18,554 nucleotides of DNA from JAICYJ01 sp036263035 (GCA_036263035.1 DATAHR010000041.1:1-18554); one strand, 5' to 3'; shown: positions 7,602 to 14,687, counted from the first letter of the stretch. Made by a program: numbers and translations. The notes: generated from the sequence alone by a model not told the origin.

Positions 7602-9365
7602 TCAGGCAGCGTAGGCCAGATGCGGTTCGTCCGCCTCGCGGCGCGGCAGCTCGGGCATCGGGGCAGCCTGGCGGCGAAGGTCGGCGAACGAGAGGCCCTC
7701 GGCGACGAGGCAGAGGAGGCCGATGCCGGCGGCAAGCGCGACCTCCGTCGCCTGCAGGACGAGCGCGAAGGCAGCCCCGGCCGGAGCGGAGACGCCGAAG
7801 GACGCGGCCAGCACGCCGGCCACGGCGATCTGGAAGACGCCGACGTTGCCCGGCATGAGCGGGAACAGCCCGACCAGGGTCGACGCGAGGAAGACGGCGG
7901 AGCCGGCGGCGACGCTGTGGGGCAGACCGACGGCGTCGAGCGTCCAGCAGATGGCTGCGATCTGGGCCACCCAGGAGCCGGCGGCGAGGAGCAGCGCGGC
8001 GGCCAGGTCGCGGGGGCTGCGGGCGATGTGCATGGCGCCTGCCGCCAGCTCACGGGCCGGCTCGGCCAGCCGCGCCATCCGCGACGGGAGCCCCACCCGT
8101 GCGCGCCTGGCGAGCAGCCCGGCGACCAGCGCGCAGCCGACGACGGCGCCGGCCCCGGCCAGCGTGGTGACGGCCCAGGCGGGCAGGTCGACGATGGTGA
8201 ACGCAAGCAGCGCGCCAACGGCGATCAGCGCGACGGCCAGCAGCAGCTGCTCGGCCACCAGCGTGCCCGCGATCGCCGGCGCGGTCAGCTCGGAGCCGTG
8301 GCGCCGCAGGCGGCGGCGAAGGACGATCACCTTCGCGACCTCGCCGAGACGGGCGACGAGCACGGTGTTGAAGAGCAGGCCGATGAACACGCTCGGCACG
8401 AGATCCCGCGTGCGAAGGGCCGGAGAGCCCGGGACGACCTGCAGCGTGCGGCGCCAGACGGCCGCCTTCAGCCAGACCGAGACAAGGTTTGCGAGCAGCG
8501 CCAGCGCCAGCGCGCCGAGCCCGACGGCGGCCAGGGTGGAGACCGTGTCGCTCGCCTGGCCGGCGAAGCGATAGACCAGGAACGACGCGACCGGCAGCGC
8601 GACCACCGCGGCAGCGAGGCGCAGGCTGCGGCGGTGGTGGGCGAGCACTGCGAGGGCGGCGAGCGTCGCGACGGAGGCGCCGCCGGCCGCGTCCAGGAAG
8701 AAGTGGTTGGCCGTCGCCACGATCGAGAACACGACCAGGGCCGGGTAGAAGGCCCAGGCGATCCGCAGCACCGGGTTGCGCACGAGCATGACGGCGGAGA
8801 CGCCGACGGTCAGCGCGTACGCGGTGTGGAGGCTCGGCATCGCCGCGTACGGGTTTGAGAGCGAAGCGATCAGCCCCGAGTTGTGGTTGACGCTGGTCTG
8901 GTTGAGGGTGTCGACGAAGCCGAGGCCGGTCAGCATCCGCGGCGGAGCGGCCGGATAGAGCGTGTAGCAGGCGAGGCCGATCGCGTTGGCGGCCAGGAAG
9001 ACGTTTCGCACCAGCGGGTAGGCCTCGTTGCGCCGGAGATAGACCCAGAACAGGAAGCCGAAGCTGATGGTGAACTGGCAGTTGAAGTACGTCCAGTTGG
9101 CCACCGACTGCACGAGCTCATGGTGGGCGGCGAAGTGCTGGACGGAGAGCTCGTGGAAGATCCCCAGCGTGCGCTCGGCGGAGACGATGTCGTGCGCGTG
9201 GCGGATGGCAACACCGCGGTCGCCGACGGCCAGCATGCGCGTCGTCTCGTAGACCAGGTCGAGGACGGCGAACAGGGTGAGCTGGAGCGCCAGGTCGACC
9301 CAGCCGCGCGGAAGGATGCGGCGGGACAGTGCGAGCGGCCGGTGTGCGGGGTTCGCGAGGATCAT
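7602..9365 (-). CDS. Fusion membrane protein: PAP2/Aur1-type phosphotransferase plus UPF0104 (LPG-synthase TM-like) flippase domain
   Basis: Polytopic membrane protein of 587 aa from this start. The N-terminal half (about 1-250) resembles the Aur1/inositol-phosphotransferase branch of the PAP2 superfamily: YPAAPPRML (137-145), MPSLHTAYAL (His180) and ANHFFLDAAGG (His221, Asp225), the expected His/His/Asp catalytic set. The C-terminal half (about 270-560) resembles the flippase-like lysylphosphatidylglycerol synthase TM domain: LFNTVLVARLGEVAKV (332-347) and a later FPLMPGNVGVFQ. No LPG-synthase catalytic domain is present. It could transfer a phospho-head group to a lipid and flip the product. 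The start is uncertain: ATG at 9365 (GAGG 8 nt upstream), 9401 or 9455 are in frame. First gene of an operon with amidase and glycerol kinase. Confidence 0.8.
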   Translation of the reverse strand: MILANPAHRPLALSRRILPRGWVDLALQLTLFAVLDLVYETTRMLAVGDRGVAIRHAHDIVSAERTLGIFHELSVQHFAAHHELVQSVANWTYFNCQFTISFGFLFWVYLRRNEAYPLVRNVFLAANAIGLACYTLYPAAPPRMLTGLGFVDTLNQTSVNHNSGLIASLSNPYAAMPSLHTAYALTVGVSAVMLVRNPVLRIAWAFYPALVVFSIVATANHFFLDAAGGASVATLAALAVLAHHRRSLRLAAAVVALPVASFLVYRFAGQASDTVSTLAAVGLGALALALLANLVSVWLKAAVWRRTLQVVPGSPALRTRDLVPSVFIGLLFNTVLVARLGEVAKVIVLRRRLRRHGSELTAPAIAGTLVAEQLLLAVALIAVGALLAFTIVDLPAWAVTTLAGAGAVVGCALVAGLLARRARVGLPSRMARLAEPARELAAGAMHIARSPRDLAAALLLAAGSWVAQIAAICWTLDAVGLPHSVAAGSAVFLASTLVGLFPLMPGNVGVFQIAVAGVLAASFGVSAPAGAAFALVLQATEVALAAGIGLLCLVAEGLSFADLRRQAAPMPELPRREADEPHLAYAA

Positions 9366-9553
9366 GCACACAGCCTCGCAGGGCGAGGGATCGCGACCCA
9401 TACGGAGAGCCAGTGTGTTCGGTTCGGTTATCCCCCGGCCGAGAGTTCGCATCACCGGCCGGCAACGGGAACGTCACAGCCCCCTCGGGAGTGTCTGACA
9501 CCGTGACGGCGCGCTTGACGTACTCGTGACCCCGCGGGCGTCGCGCCGGCACG
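9366..9553 (-). promoter_or_regulatory. Upstream region of the fusion-gene operon
   Basis: Non-coding if the 9365 start is right. It should hold the promoter of the three-gene operon. No convincing TANNNT box sits near any of the candidate starts, so this unit seems to have a real 5' leader. A small dyad GTGTC-T-GACAC lies at 9491-9501. Confidence 0.35.
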
Positions 9554-9588
9554 AAAAAGGGCCCGGCCGCCGGTGGGCGGCCGGGCCC
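9554..9588 (-). terminator. Rho-independent terminator after the MmpL gene
   Basis: A perfect inverted repeat with 13-bp arms (GGGCCCGGCCGCC and its complement) around a 4-base loop at 9559-9588. Read on the minus strand it is followed by TTTTT (9558-9554). It starts 15 bp beyond the MmpL stop codon. The T tract is on the minus-strand side only, so it terminates the mmpL transcript and insulates the operon below. Confidence 0.92.
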
Positions 9589-9602
9589 TGGTCAGGCAGT
9601 CG

Positions 9603-12002
9603 CTAGGCGGCTGCAGGGGAGGGATCGATGGTCGGCGCGGGCGTCCGCTCCGGCTCCACCGAGCCATGGTGGGTCAGCGTCGGCAGCCACTCGAGCCACG
9701 TCGGCAGGTACCAGTTCCAGTCGCCGAGCAGCTTCATCGTGGCGGGCAGGAGCACTGCCCGGATGATGGTGGCGTCGATCAGCACCGCGAGGGCGGCACC
9801 GACGCCGAGCTGCTTGACGTCCAGGACGGACAGCGTGGCGAAGATCCCGAACACGGCGACCATCACGATCGCTGCGCTGGTCACTGTGCCGGCGGTGTCC
9901 TTGATGCCCTCAGTGACGGCATCCTCGGTGCGCATGCCGTTGTCGACGAGCTCCTTGACGCGGCTGAGGATGAAGACGTGGTAGTCCATCGACAGCCCGA
10001 ACAGGATCACGAAAAGGAACAGCGGCAGCCAGTTCGCGATCGTGCCGGTCGAGTGGAAGCCCAGCACCGACGACCCGATGCCGTGCTGGAAGATGAGCAC
10101 CAGAAGGCCGTAGGCAGCACCCACGGACAGCAGGTTGAGGATGATCGCCTTCACCGGGATCACGATCGACCGGAACGTCACCAGCATCAGCAGGAACGCC
10201 AGGCCGAGCACAAAAGCGAACACGATCGGCGTTCGCACCTGCATCAGCTTGTTGAAGTCGATCGAGCCGGCCGTATCACCGGTCACGCCGACATCGGCGC
10301 CGGGCAGCTGCCTGCCGAGCGTCTCCGGGATCACCTGGTCACGCAGCGTGTGCACGGCCCGCTGGGAGGCGGCGTTTGCGCCGTCGCCCTGGATCGGCAC
10401 GGTCAGCACGGCCACCGTCTTCGCCGGGTTGGTGCTGACGTCGATGGGCAGGCTCACCTGCCCGGTCGCGACCGCGGCCTTCTTGAAGTCGCGGATCGCC
10501 TGCTGCACTTGCGGCGACGTCACGTCGTCCGCCTTGATCGCCACGGTGGCCGGATCGCCCTTGCCGGGGACCGTCTTCTGGATGTCGTTGTAGGTCTTGA
10601 CAACACCCAGGCTCTGGGGCAGGAACTTGAACGACGGCGTCTCGGTCTTGAGCGAGAGGGCCGGGATCGCAAGCGCAATCAGCAGCCCGGCCGCCAGGCC
10701 GGCCGAGATGGCCGGCCGCCGGAGCACGCGATCGAGCACGGTGCTCCAGAAGCGGCCGCCGCCCGTCCGCCGGACGGCCTTGCGACCGGTCGCCCGGCGC
10801 ACCGGGTACGCGATCCAGGAGGTGACGCGGCCCCGCTCGACGCGGTCGCCGAGCAGCGCGATCACCGCCGGCAGGCCGGTCAGCGAACCGATCATCGCCG
10901 CCGCGACCACCAACATCGAGGCGACGCCGAGCGCCACGAACGTGGCATCGCCGGCCATCAGCATGCCGGCCATCGCGATCATCACCGTGAAGCCGGAGAT
11001 CAGCACCGCCTGGCCGGAGGTGGAGGCGGCCAGCTCGAGCGCCCGCCGCCGGTTCGCGCGGGACTCGACCTTGGCAGCCTTCAGCGCCAGCTTGGCCTCG
11101 GCGACCGCCTCGCGGTCACCGGAGCGCTTGGCGGCCTTGACGGCTGCCTTCGCGGCACCGATCGCCGCCGCATCGATCCCCTTCGTGGCCTCGCGCTCGC
11201 GCCGCTCACGCTGCAGGTAGAACAGCGAGTAGTCGACGCCGACCGCCATCCCGATCATCAGGATGACCTCCTGAGCCACATCCACCGTCGGGATCAGGTG
11301 GCTCACGATCGAGTTCAGGCCGAAGGTGGCCAGCACCGCCGAGAAGGCGAGCAGCACGGGCACGCCCGCCGCCACCAGAGCGCCGAACGCGATCAGCAGG
11401 ATCACCAGCGTCAGCGGCAGGGACAGGTTGCGGGCGTTCGCGAAGTCCTGGTTGATCTTGTCGTTCAGGACGTGCGTCGCAGATGCCTCACCGAACTCGC
11501 GAATCCGCAGATCCGGGTTGGCCGAGCCGAGCGACGCAACCCCGGCCATCACCGGCTGAACACGGTCGGGGGCGGTGTCGCTGTCGCCGGCGATCTGGAA
11601 CCGCACGAGCGCCGAGTGCCCGTTCTTGCTGATCTGGCCCGGGTACTTGGACGAGTATGGGCTCTCGACGTTGATCACCTCGCGGTAGCTCTGCAGCTTG
11701 GTGATCACGCCGTTGACGCCCGAGCGGAAGGCGGCGTCATTCGCCGTCAGGGACGACGACTGCACGAGCACCATCTCGTGGGCGTGGTTCTGGAACTTCG
11801 CGTCGTCGATGACGCGGTTGATGTGGCCGGACTCGCCGTCGCCGAGCCGGGACTGCGGGACATTGACCTGGCCGGTGGCGATGCCGATGGCGACCGCCGC
11901 GATCACGAACACGAACCAGAGCCCCAGCGCGGTGAACCTGCGCCGGGCGCTCCAGCCGCCCATCCGGGCGGCCAGGTTCTTCTTGGTGGGGCTGGATGAC
12001 AT
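9603..12002 (-). CDS. MmpL-family RND exporter
   Basis: Large inner-membrane transporter of the MmpL/RND superfamily, 799 aa with two repeats of six TM segments, exporting lipids or drugs using the proton gradient. Each half has the family Asp-Tyr pair: GMAVGVDYSLFYLQRER (Asp257-Tyr258) and FGLSMDYHVFILSRVKE (Asp673-Tyr674). Two periplasmic domains lie at about 45-190 and 455-590. Between TM segments in the first half, residues about 272-320 form an Ala/Lys/Glu-rich insertion predicted to be helical, not typical of the family. A Shine-Dalgarno AAAGGA precedes the ATG by 8 nt. The 117-bp gap upstream to the MFS gene has no clear promoter. The transcript ends in a strong terminator. Substrate unknown. 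Confidence 0.92.
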   Translation of the reverse strand: MSSSPTKKNLAARMGGWSARRRFTALGLWFVFVIAAVAIGIATGQVNVPQSRLGDGESGHINRVIDDAKFQNHAHEMVLVQSSSLTANDAAFRSGVNGVITKLQSYREVINVESPYSSKYPGQISKNGHSALVRFQIAGDSDTAPDRVQPVMAGVASLGSANPDLRIREFGEASATHVLNDKINQDFANARNLSLPLTLVILLIAFGALVAAGVPVLLAFSAVLATFGLNSIVSHLIPTVDVAQEVILMIGMAVGVDYSLFYLQRERREREATKGIDAAAIGAAKAAVKAAKRSGDREAVAEAKLALKAAKVESRANRRRALELAASTSGQAVLISGFTVMIAMAGMLMAGDATFVALGVASMLVVAAAMIGSLTGLPAVIALLGDRVERGRVTSWIAYPVRRATGRKAVRRTGGGRFWSTVLDRVLRRPAISAGLAAGLLIALAIPALSLKTETPSFKFLPQSLGVVKTYNDIQKTVPGKGDPATVAIKADDVTSPQVQQAIRDFKKAAVATGQVSLPIDVSTNPAKTVAVLTVPIQGDGANAASQRAVHTLRDQVIPETLGRQLPGADVGVTGDTAGSIDFNKLMQVRTPIVFAFVLGLAFLLMLVTFRSIVIPVKAIILNLLSVGAAYGLLVLIFQHGIGSSVLGFHSTGTIANWLPLFLFVILFGLSMDYHVFILSRVKELVDNGMRTEDAVTEGIKDTAGTVTSAAIVMVAVFGIFATLSVLDVKQLGVGAALAVLIDATIIRAVLLPATMKLLGDWNWYLPTWLEWLPTLTHHGSVEPERTPAPTIDPSPAAA

Positions 12003-12119
12003 TGTGAGAATCCTTTCGGACTGGATTGACCGGATCCCAGCCTCACCGATCGGGGCCCCCGCCGCCCTGGGGCAGCCCAGCGTCCTTCGGTGCGGGAATC
12101 CGAACAGCCGTAGGGCGGA

Positions 12120-13256
12120 TCAGCGCCGGGCCAGGACGGCCAGCGCGCCGGTGGCCACCACGCACGCGGCCGCCAGCAGGCCGTACACCGCGCGGGCGCC
12201 GGCAGCCTCGACGAACGACCCGGCCACGACGGCGCCGATGAAGCTGGCGCCGCCCCAGGCGAATCCGAGCAGGCCGTTGATCGACCCGGCCCCCACTCCC
12301 ACCCTGCGAGCCCCGCCCACGCCGAGCGGGAAGCAGATCGCGTACATGGTGCCCAGCAGCGGCGCGCGGAGAAGCAGCATCGACGCCACCACGGCCACCG
12401 TGCTGGTGGCGATCACCGGCCCGAGCACGACCGCGGAGAGCGCCGTGCAGACCGCCCCCAGGCCGAGCGTCACGGCCCGGCGGCCGGCCCGCGCCGTGAC
12501 GACGGCAAACAGGATGAACAGCCCAGCGGCGACGGACAGCACGAACCCGATCCACGCAGATGACTTGCCGGCGTCCGCCAGCTGGGCCGGCCCGATCAGG
12601 TTGACCACGCCGTCGGAGAACCCGCCGAGCAGCATCATGATCACGGCGCCGGCGATCAGCGCGTCCCGCCGGGCCAGCCCGAGCACGCGCCGGAGCGGCT
12701 GATGCTCGTGATGCCGCTCCGACCCCCGGTCCGAGACCGTCAGCGCAAGCGTGATCAGCCCCGCCAGCACGCCGAGGATGACGAAGGGGGCGCCACGGGA
12801 CACCCGGTCGGCGACCACGCCCGCGAACACCGGCCCGGCCATGGCGCCGGCGCCGGCGATCCCGATCACGGCGCCGAGCGCGCCGGGCCGGTCGCCGGTG
12901 GAGTCCGAGAGCCAGGACAGACCGGCCGACCAGATCACCGCCGAGGCGATGCCGAACGCGAGCCTGGCCGCGAGCAGCGTCCACAGGTCGGGTGCGACTC
13001 CCTGGCCGACGCAGGAGAGCGCAAGCAGCGCGCCGGCCACGAGCGTCACCCGTCGCGACCCGAGGCGGTCTCCGGCAAGGCCGCCCGGGATCGAGCCGAC
13101 CACGATGGCCAGGCTGGCCGCGGACAGCAGCAGACCGGCCTCGAACCCCGACAGACCGAACGCGTCCTTGTACGAGGGCACGAGCGGCACGAGCGCCTGC
13201 AGCGCCGTCTCGTCGACGAAGATCAGCGCATACATCAGGATCAGCAGCCGCCGCAC
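12120..13256 (-). CDS. MFS transporter, 12 TM segments
   Basis: Major facilitator superfamily inner-membrane protein of 378 aa, short for a 12-TM MFS protein. It starts directly with TM1 (YALIFVDETALQALVPLVPSY), and motif A appears as GGLAGDRLGSRRV (about 58-70). A cytosolic loop rich in His and Arg (SDRGSERHHEHQPLRR) separates the two halves. The GTG start lies 6 nt after a TAGACT -10 box, so the mRNA is probably leaderless. It is divergent from the YgjP-type peptidase with only 30 bp to the first GTG on the other side, and 117 bp upstream of the MmpL gene, with which it may form an export unit. Efflux role inferred; substrate unknown. Confidence 0.85.
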   Translation of the reverse strand: MRRLLILMYALIFVDETALQALVPLVPSYKDAFGLSGFEAGLLLSAASLAIVVGSIPGGLAGDRLGSRRVTLVAGALLALSCVGQGVAPDLWTLLAARLAFGIASAVIWSAGLSWLSDSTGDRPGALGAVIGIAGAGAMAGPVFAGVVADRVSRGAPFVILGVLAGLITLALTVSDRGSERHHEHQPLRRVLGLARRDALIAGAVIMMLLGGFSDGVVNLIGPAQLADAGKSSAWIGFVLSVAAGLFILFAVVTARAGRRAVTLGLGAVCTALSAVVLGPVIATSTVAVVASMLLLRAPLLGTMYAICFPLGVGGARRVGVGAGSINGLLGFAWGGASFIGAVVAGSFVEAAGARAVYGLLAAACVVATGALAVLARR

Positions 13257-13262
13257 CGGCCG

Positions 13263-13268
13263 AGTCTA
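13263..13268 (-). promoter_or_regulatory. -10 box of the MFS gene at 12120-13256
   Basis: TAGACT on the minus strand, then 6 nt (CGGCCG), then the GTG start, which fits transcription starting on the initiation codon. Only 4 bp separate it from the divergent plus-strand box at 13273-13278. Confidence 0.55.
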
Positions 13269-13272
13269 CGAG

Positions 13273-13278
13273 TACGGT
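13273..13278 (+). promoter_or_regulatory. -10 box for the mini-ORF and YgjP-type peptidase
   Basis: TACGGT, then 8 nt, then GTG at 13287. It lies back-to-back with the box at 13263-13268, so the two promoters cannot both be occupied by polymerase at the same time. Confidence 0.5.
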
Positions 13279-13286
13279 TCCGATCC

Positions 13287-13313
13287 GTGACGGCACAACC
13301 ATCCACACCGTGA
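13287..13313 (+). CDS. Eight-codon leader mini-ORF upstream of the YgjP-type gene
   Basis: GTG-started frame encoding MTAQPSTP, whose TGA (13311-13313) overlaps the GTG start of the next gene as GTGA. The GTG lies at the expected transcription start. It mirrors the 10-codon frame at 1497-1529: both begin GTGACG and both end in a four-base overlap with the main gene. It may act as a leaderless ribosome-loading frame, or the pattern may be coincidence. Confidence 0.4.
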   Translation: MTAQPSTP

Positions 13314-13906
13314 CGCCGCCCGCCGTCGTCCGCGTCTCACGCCGCGTCCGCCGAGCGCGGATCCTGGTCGCGCCTCGCCGCCCTGTCGAGGTGGTGGTTC
13401 CGCCCGGGACGAGCGATGACGCCGTGGAGCGCCTGCTGCGCCGCCACGGCGAGTGGATCGCCCGCCGCACGGCGGAGCTCGAGAGCCGGCCGGCGCTGGG
13501 GCTGGACGCGCCGGGCACCGCCTGGCTGGACGGGCAGCCGGTCGCGCCGCCGACCGGCGACCGCGAGCGGTGGTACCGCCGCCAGGCGCGGGAGCGGCTG
13601 ACGGCATCGGTCGAGCGCGAGAGCGCCCGGCTCGGCCTGGACGGTTGGCGCCGGATCCGGATCGGCGACCCGCGCAGCCGCTGGGGATCCTGCTCGGCGC
13701 GCGGCACGCTGTCGTTCTCGTGGCGCCTGGTCGTGGCGCCGGCCTGGGTGGCCGACTACGTCGTCGTGCACGAGCTCTGCCACCTGCGTCACATGAACCA
13801 CTCGCCCCGCTTCTGGGCCATGCTGAGAGCGGCGTACCCACGCCATGCCGAGGCGCAGGCATGGCTGCGCACGCACGGCCCGGAGTTGCTTGCGCTCAAT
13901 CCGTAG
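13310..13906 (+). CDS. YgjP/DUF45-type zinc metallopeptidase (M48-related)
   Basis: Cytosolic metal-dependent hydrolase of 198 aa. The zinc site is HELCHLRHMNHSPRFW: His154, Glu155 and His158 form HExxH, and His164 is the likely third ligand. The preceding SRWGSCSARGTLSFSWRLV block (124-142) is the hallmark of the YgjP-like group. No signal peptide or membrane segment is seen. The GTG is chosen as the in-frame start nearest the promoter and because it overlaps the leader mini-ORF stop; no later start would keep the N-terminal beta region. The physiological substrate of this group is not established. It is convergent with the gene at 13909, two bases away. Confidence 0.88.
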   Translation: MTPPAVVRVSRRVRRARILVAPRRPVEVVVPPGTSDDAVERLLRRHGEWIARRTAELESRPALGLDAPGTAWLDGQPVAPPTGDRERWYRRQARERLTASVERESARLGLDGWRRIRIGDPRSRWGSCSARGTLSFSWRLVVAPAWVADYVVVHELCHLRHMNHSPRFWAMLRAAYPRHAEAQAWLRTHGPELLALNP

Positions 13907-13914
13907 CGCTACGG
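13901..13914. other. Palindrome spanning two convergent stop codons
   Basis: CCGTAGCGCTACGG is a perfect 14-bp palindrome containing the TAG of the plus-strand gene and the TAG of the minus-strand gene. It has no loop or T tract, so it is not an obvious intrinsic terminator. Confidence 0.4.
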
Positions 13915-14406
13915 CGAAGACGTCGAGACGTTGCTCGTCGCCGACGTGTCGGTCGTCGTGCCAGGCTCGGTCACCGTCACGGTGACGGGCGGCTCCGTGA
14001 CCGTCGTGCCCGGCTCCGTCACGGTGACCGTCGTGGTCGGCATGGTGTAGAGCGTGGGCGGAGCCGCGCTGTCCGGGCCGGATGCGGCGGTCGATCCCGG
14101 AGCCGGCTCATAGGCGATGATCGTCTTGCCGTTGCGGTGGATGACCACCACGCGGGTTCTCGTGGACGACACGGGAATGAACCGCGTGCGCCCGTTGATC
14201 ACCGTGCTGACGACCGGCTGCACGGTGACAGCGTGAACCGACCCCTGCGAGCCGACAATGCGGGTGACTGCGGTCTGCTCCAACGGATGCGTGCCGGCCT
14301 CGACGCCGATCACGAACCCGCCGAACAGCAGCACCAGCAGCGTGACGCCGATGACGAACGAGCGCACCGGATGATCGAACCCACCGTGATATTTCGCTCC
14401 ACGCAT
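13909..14406 (-). CDS. Membrane-anchored Thr/Val-rich hypothetical protein
   Basis: Not recognised as a known family. The 165-residue protein has a short basic N-terminus, one hydrophobic helix (about residues 17-36, SFVIGVTLLVLLFGGFVIGV), then an extracytoplasmic part. Residues about 45-105 are mixed, and 120-165 are low complexity with a repeated VTVTEPGTT unit separated by VTEPPV. This resembles wall-spanning or surface-exposed linkers. The Thr-rich tail could be glycosylated, which is speculation. The ATG lies 6 nt after a TAGCGT -10 box, making a leaderless mRNA likely. It is convergent with the YgjP-type peptidase and lies 48 bp below the 30-codon ORF. Confidence 0.7.
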   Translation of the reverse strand: MRGAKYHGGFDHPVRSFVIGVTLLVLLFGGFVIGVEAGTHPLEQTAVTRIVGSQGSVHAVTVQPVVSTVINGRTRFIPVSSTRTRVVVIHRNGKTIIAYEPAPGSTAASGPDSAAPPTLYTMPTTTVTVTEPGTTVTEPPVTVTVTEPGTTTDTSATSNVSTSSP

Positions 14407-14412
14407 GGGTCC

Positions 14413-14418
14413 ACGCTA
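14413..14418 (-). promoter_or_regulatory. -10 box of the Thr/Val-rich protein gene
   Basis: TAGCGT on the minus strand, 6 nt before the ATG at 14406, consistent with transcription starting at the A of the start codon. Confidence 0.55.
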
Positions 14419-14454
14419 GCACGGCGCCCCCGGAAATCCCATTTCGTCAGCGCG

Positions 14455-14547
14455 TCAGCGCGGAACGATCCGCCGCACCGCGATCGGTGCGGTCAGCTTG
14501 CGAACGGCCGGCTGTGCCGGCACGGCCACTGGTGTGGACACGGTCAT
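14455..14547 (-). CDS. Small ORF of 30 codons with a strong ribosome binding site
   Basis: ATG-started frame of 30 residues plus TGA in the 281-bp space between the genes at 14406 and 14688. It is preceded by GAAAGGGG with 6 nt to the ATG, the best Shine-Dalgarno sequence in the window. The product begins MTVSTPVAVPAQ and ends VRRIVPR: rich in Ala, Val and Pro, basic at the end, with no clear membrane helix. On the minus strand a TTGACC is followed after 17 nt by TACACC, a weak promoter candidate. The function is unknown. It could be a leader peptide or a small protein, and a chance frame cannot be excluded. Confidence 0.45.
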   Translation of the reverse strand: MTVSTPVAVPAQPAVRKLTAPIAVRRIVPR

Positions 14548-14548
14548 C

Positions 14549-14613
14549 GTTGACCCCTTTCGTCGATGACTCTCCGTGATCTCGGTGTAGCCGCCAGGGG
14601 CGAGGGGGTCAAC
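14549..14613 (-). promoter_or_regulatory. Inverted repeat that could mask the Shine-Dalgarno of the small ORF
   Basis: GTTGACCCC (14549-14557) and GGGGTCAAC (14605-14613) are perfect 9-bp complements with 47 bp between. Read on the minus strand, the downstream arm contains the GGGG of the small ORF's Shine-Dalgarno and ends 1 nt before the ATG, so RNA pairing would hide it. The upstream arm also contains the TTGACC -35 candidate. If that promoter is the one used, the arm would not be transcribed and the RNA model fails; a DNA operator role is then more likely. Confidence 0.35.
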
Positions 14614-14637
14614 CAGGCGTACGGAAGCTTTACCTAT

Positions 14638-14657
14638 TCCGAACGGACGGGTTCGGA
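14638..14657. promoter_or_regulatory. Dyad upstream of the DUF294 gene, possible operator
   Basis: Arms TCCGAAC and GTTCGGA, 7 bp each and perfect, with a 6-bp spacer. It covers the position where the -35 region of the promoter at 14673-14678 should be, which suits a repressor or activator site. The binding protein is unknown. Confidence 0.4.
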
Positions 14658-14672
14658 GGCCACGCTGACGGT

Positions 14673-14678
14673 TAGGAT
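14673..14678 (+). promoter_or_regulatory. -10 box of the DUF294 regulator gene
   Basis: TAGGAT, then 9 nt, then ATG at 14688. The predicted start of transcription is within about 3 nt of the ATG, so a leaderless or nearly leaderless mRNA is expected. Confidence 0.55.
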
Positions 14679-14687
14679 CGTCGAACC

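Noticed and set aside
9491..9501. GTGTC-T-GACAC dyad as an operator
   Set aside because: Only 5-bp arms and no promoter placed relative to it; kept as a note inside the upstream region rather than called as a site.
9573..11999. Long plus-strand open frame opposite the MmpL gene
   Set aside because: Antisense shadow of a high-GC gene; its translation is rich in Arg, His, Gly and Asp with no recognisable domain, while the minus strand encodes a clear MmpL protein.
12003..12119. GC-rich stretch with GCCCC/GGGGC arms considered as a terminator
   Set aside because: Arms are short and imperfectly placed and no T tract follows on either strand.
14549..14613. Known riboswitch class
   Set aside because: The 9-bp pairing is real, but no conserved core of a familiar riboswitch could be recognised, so no class was assigned.
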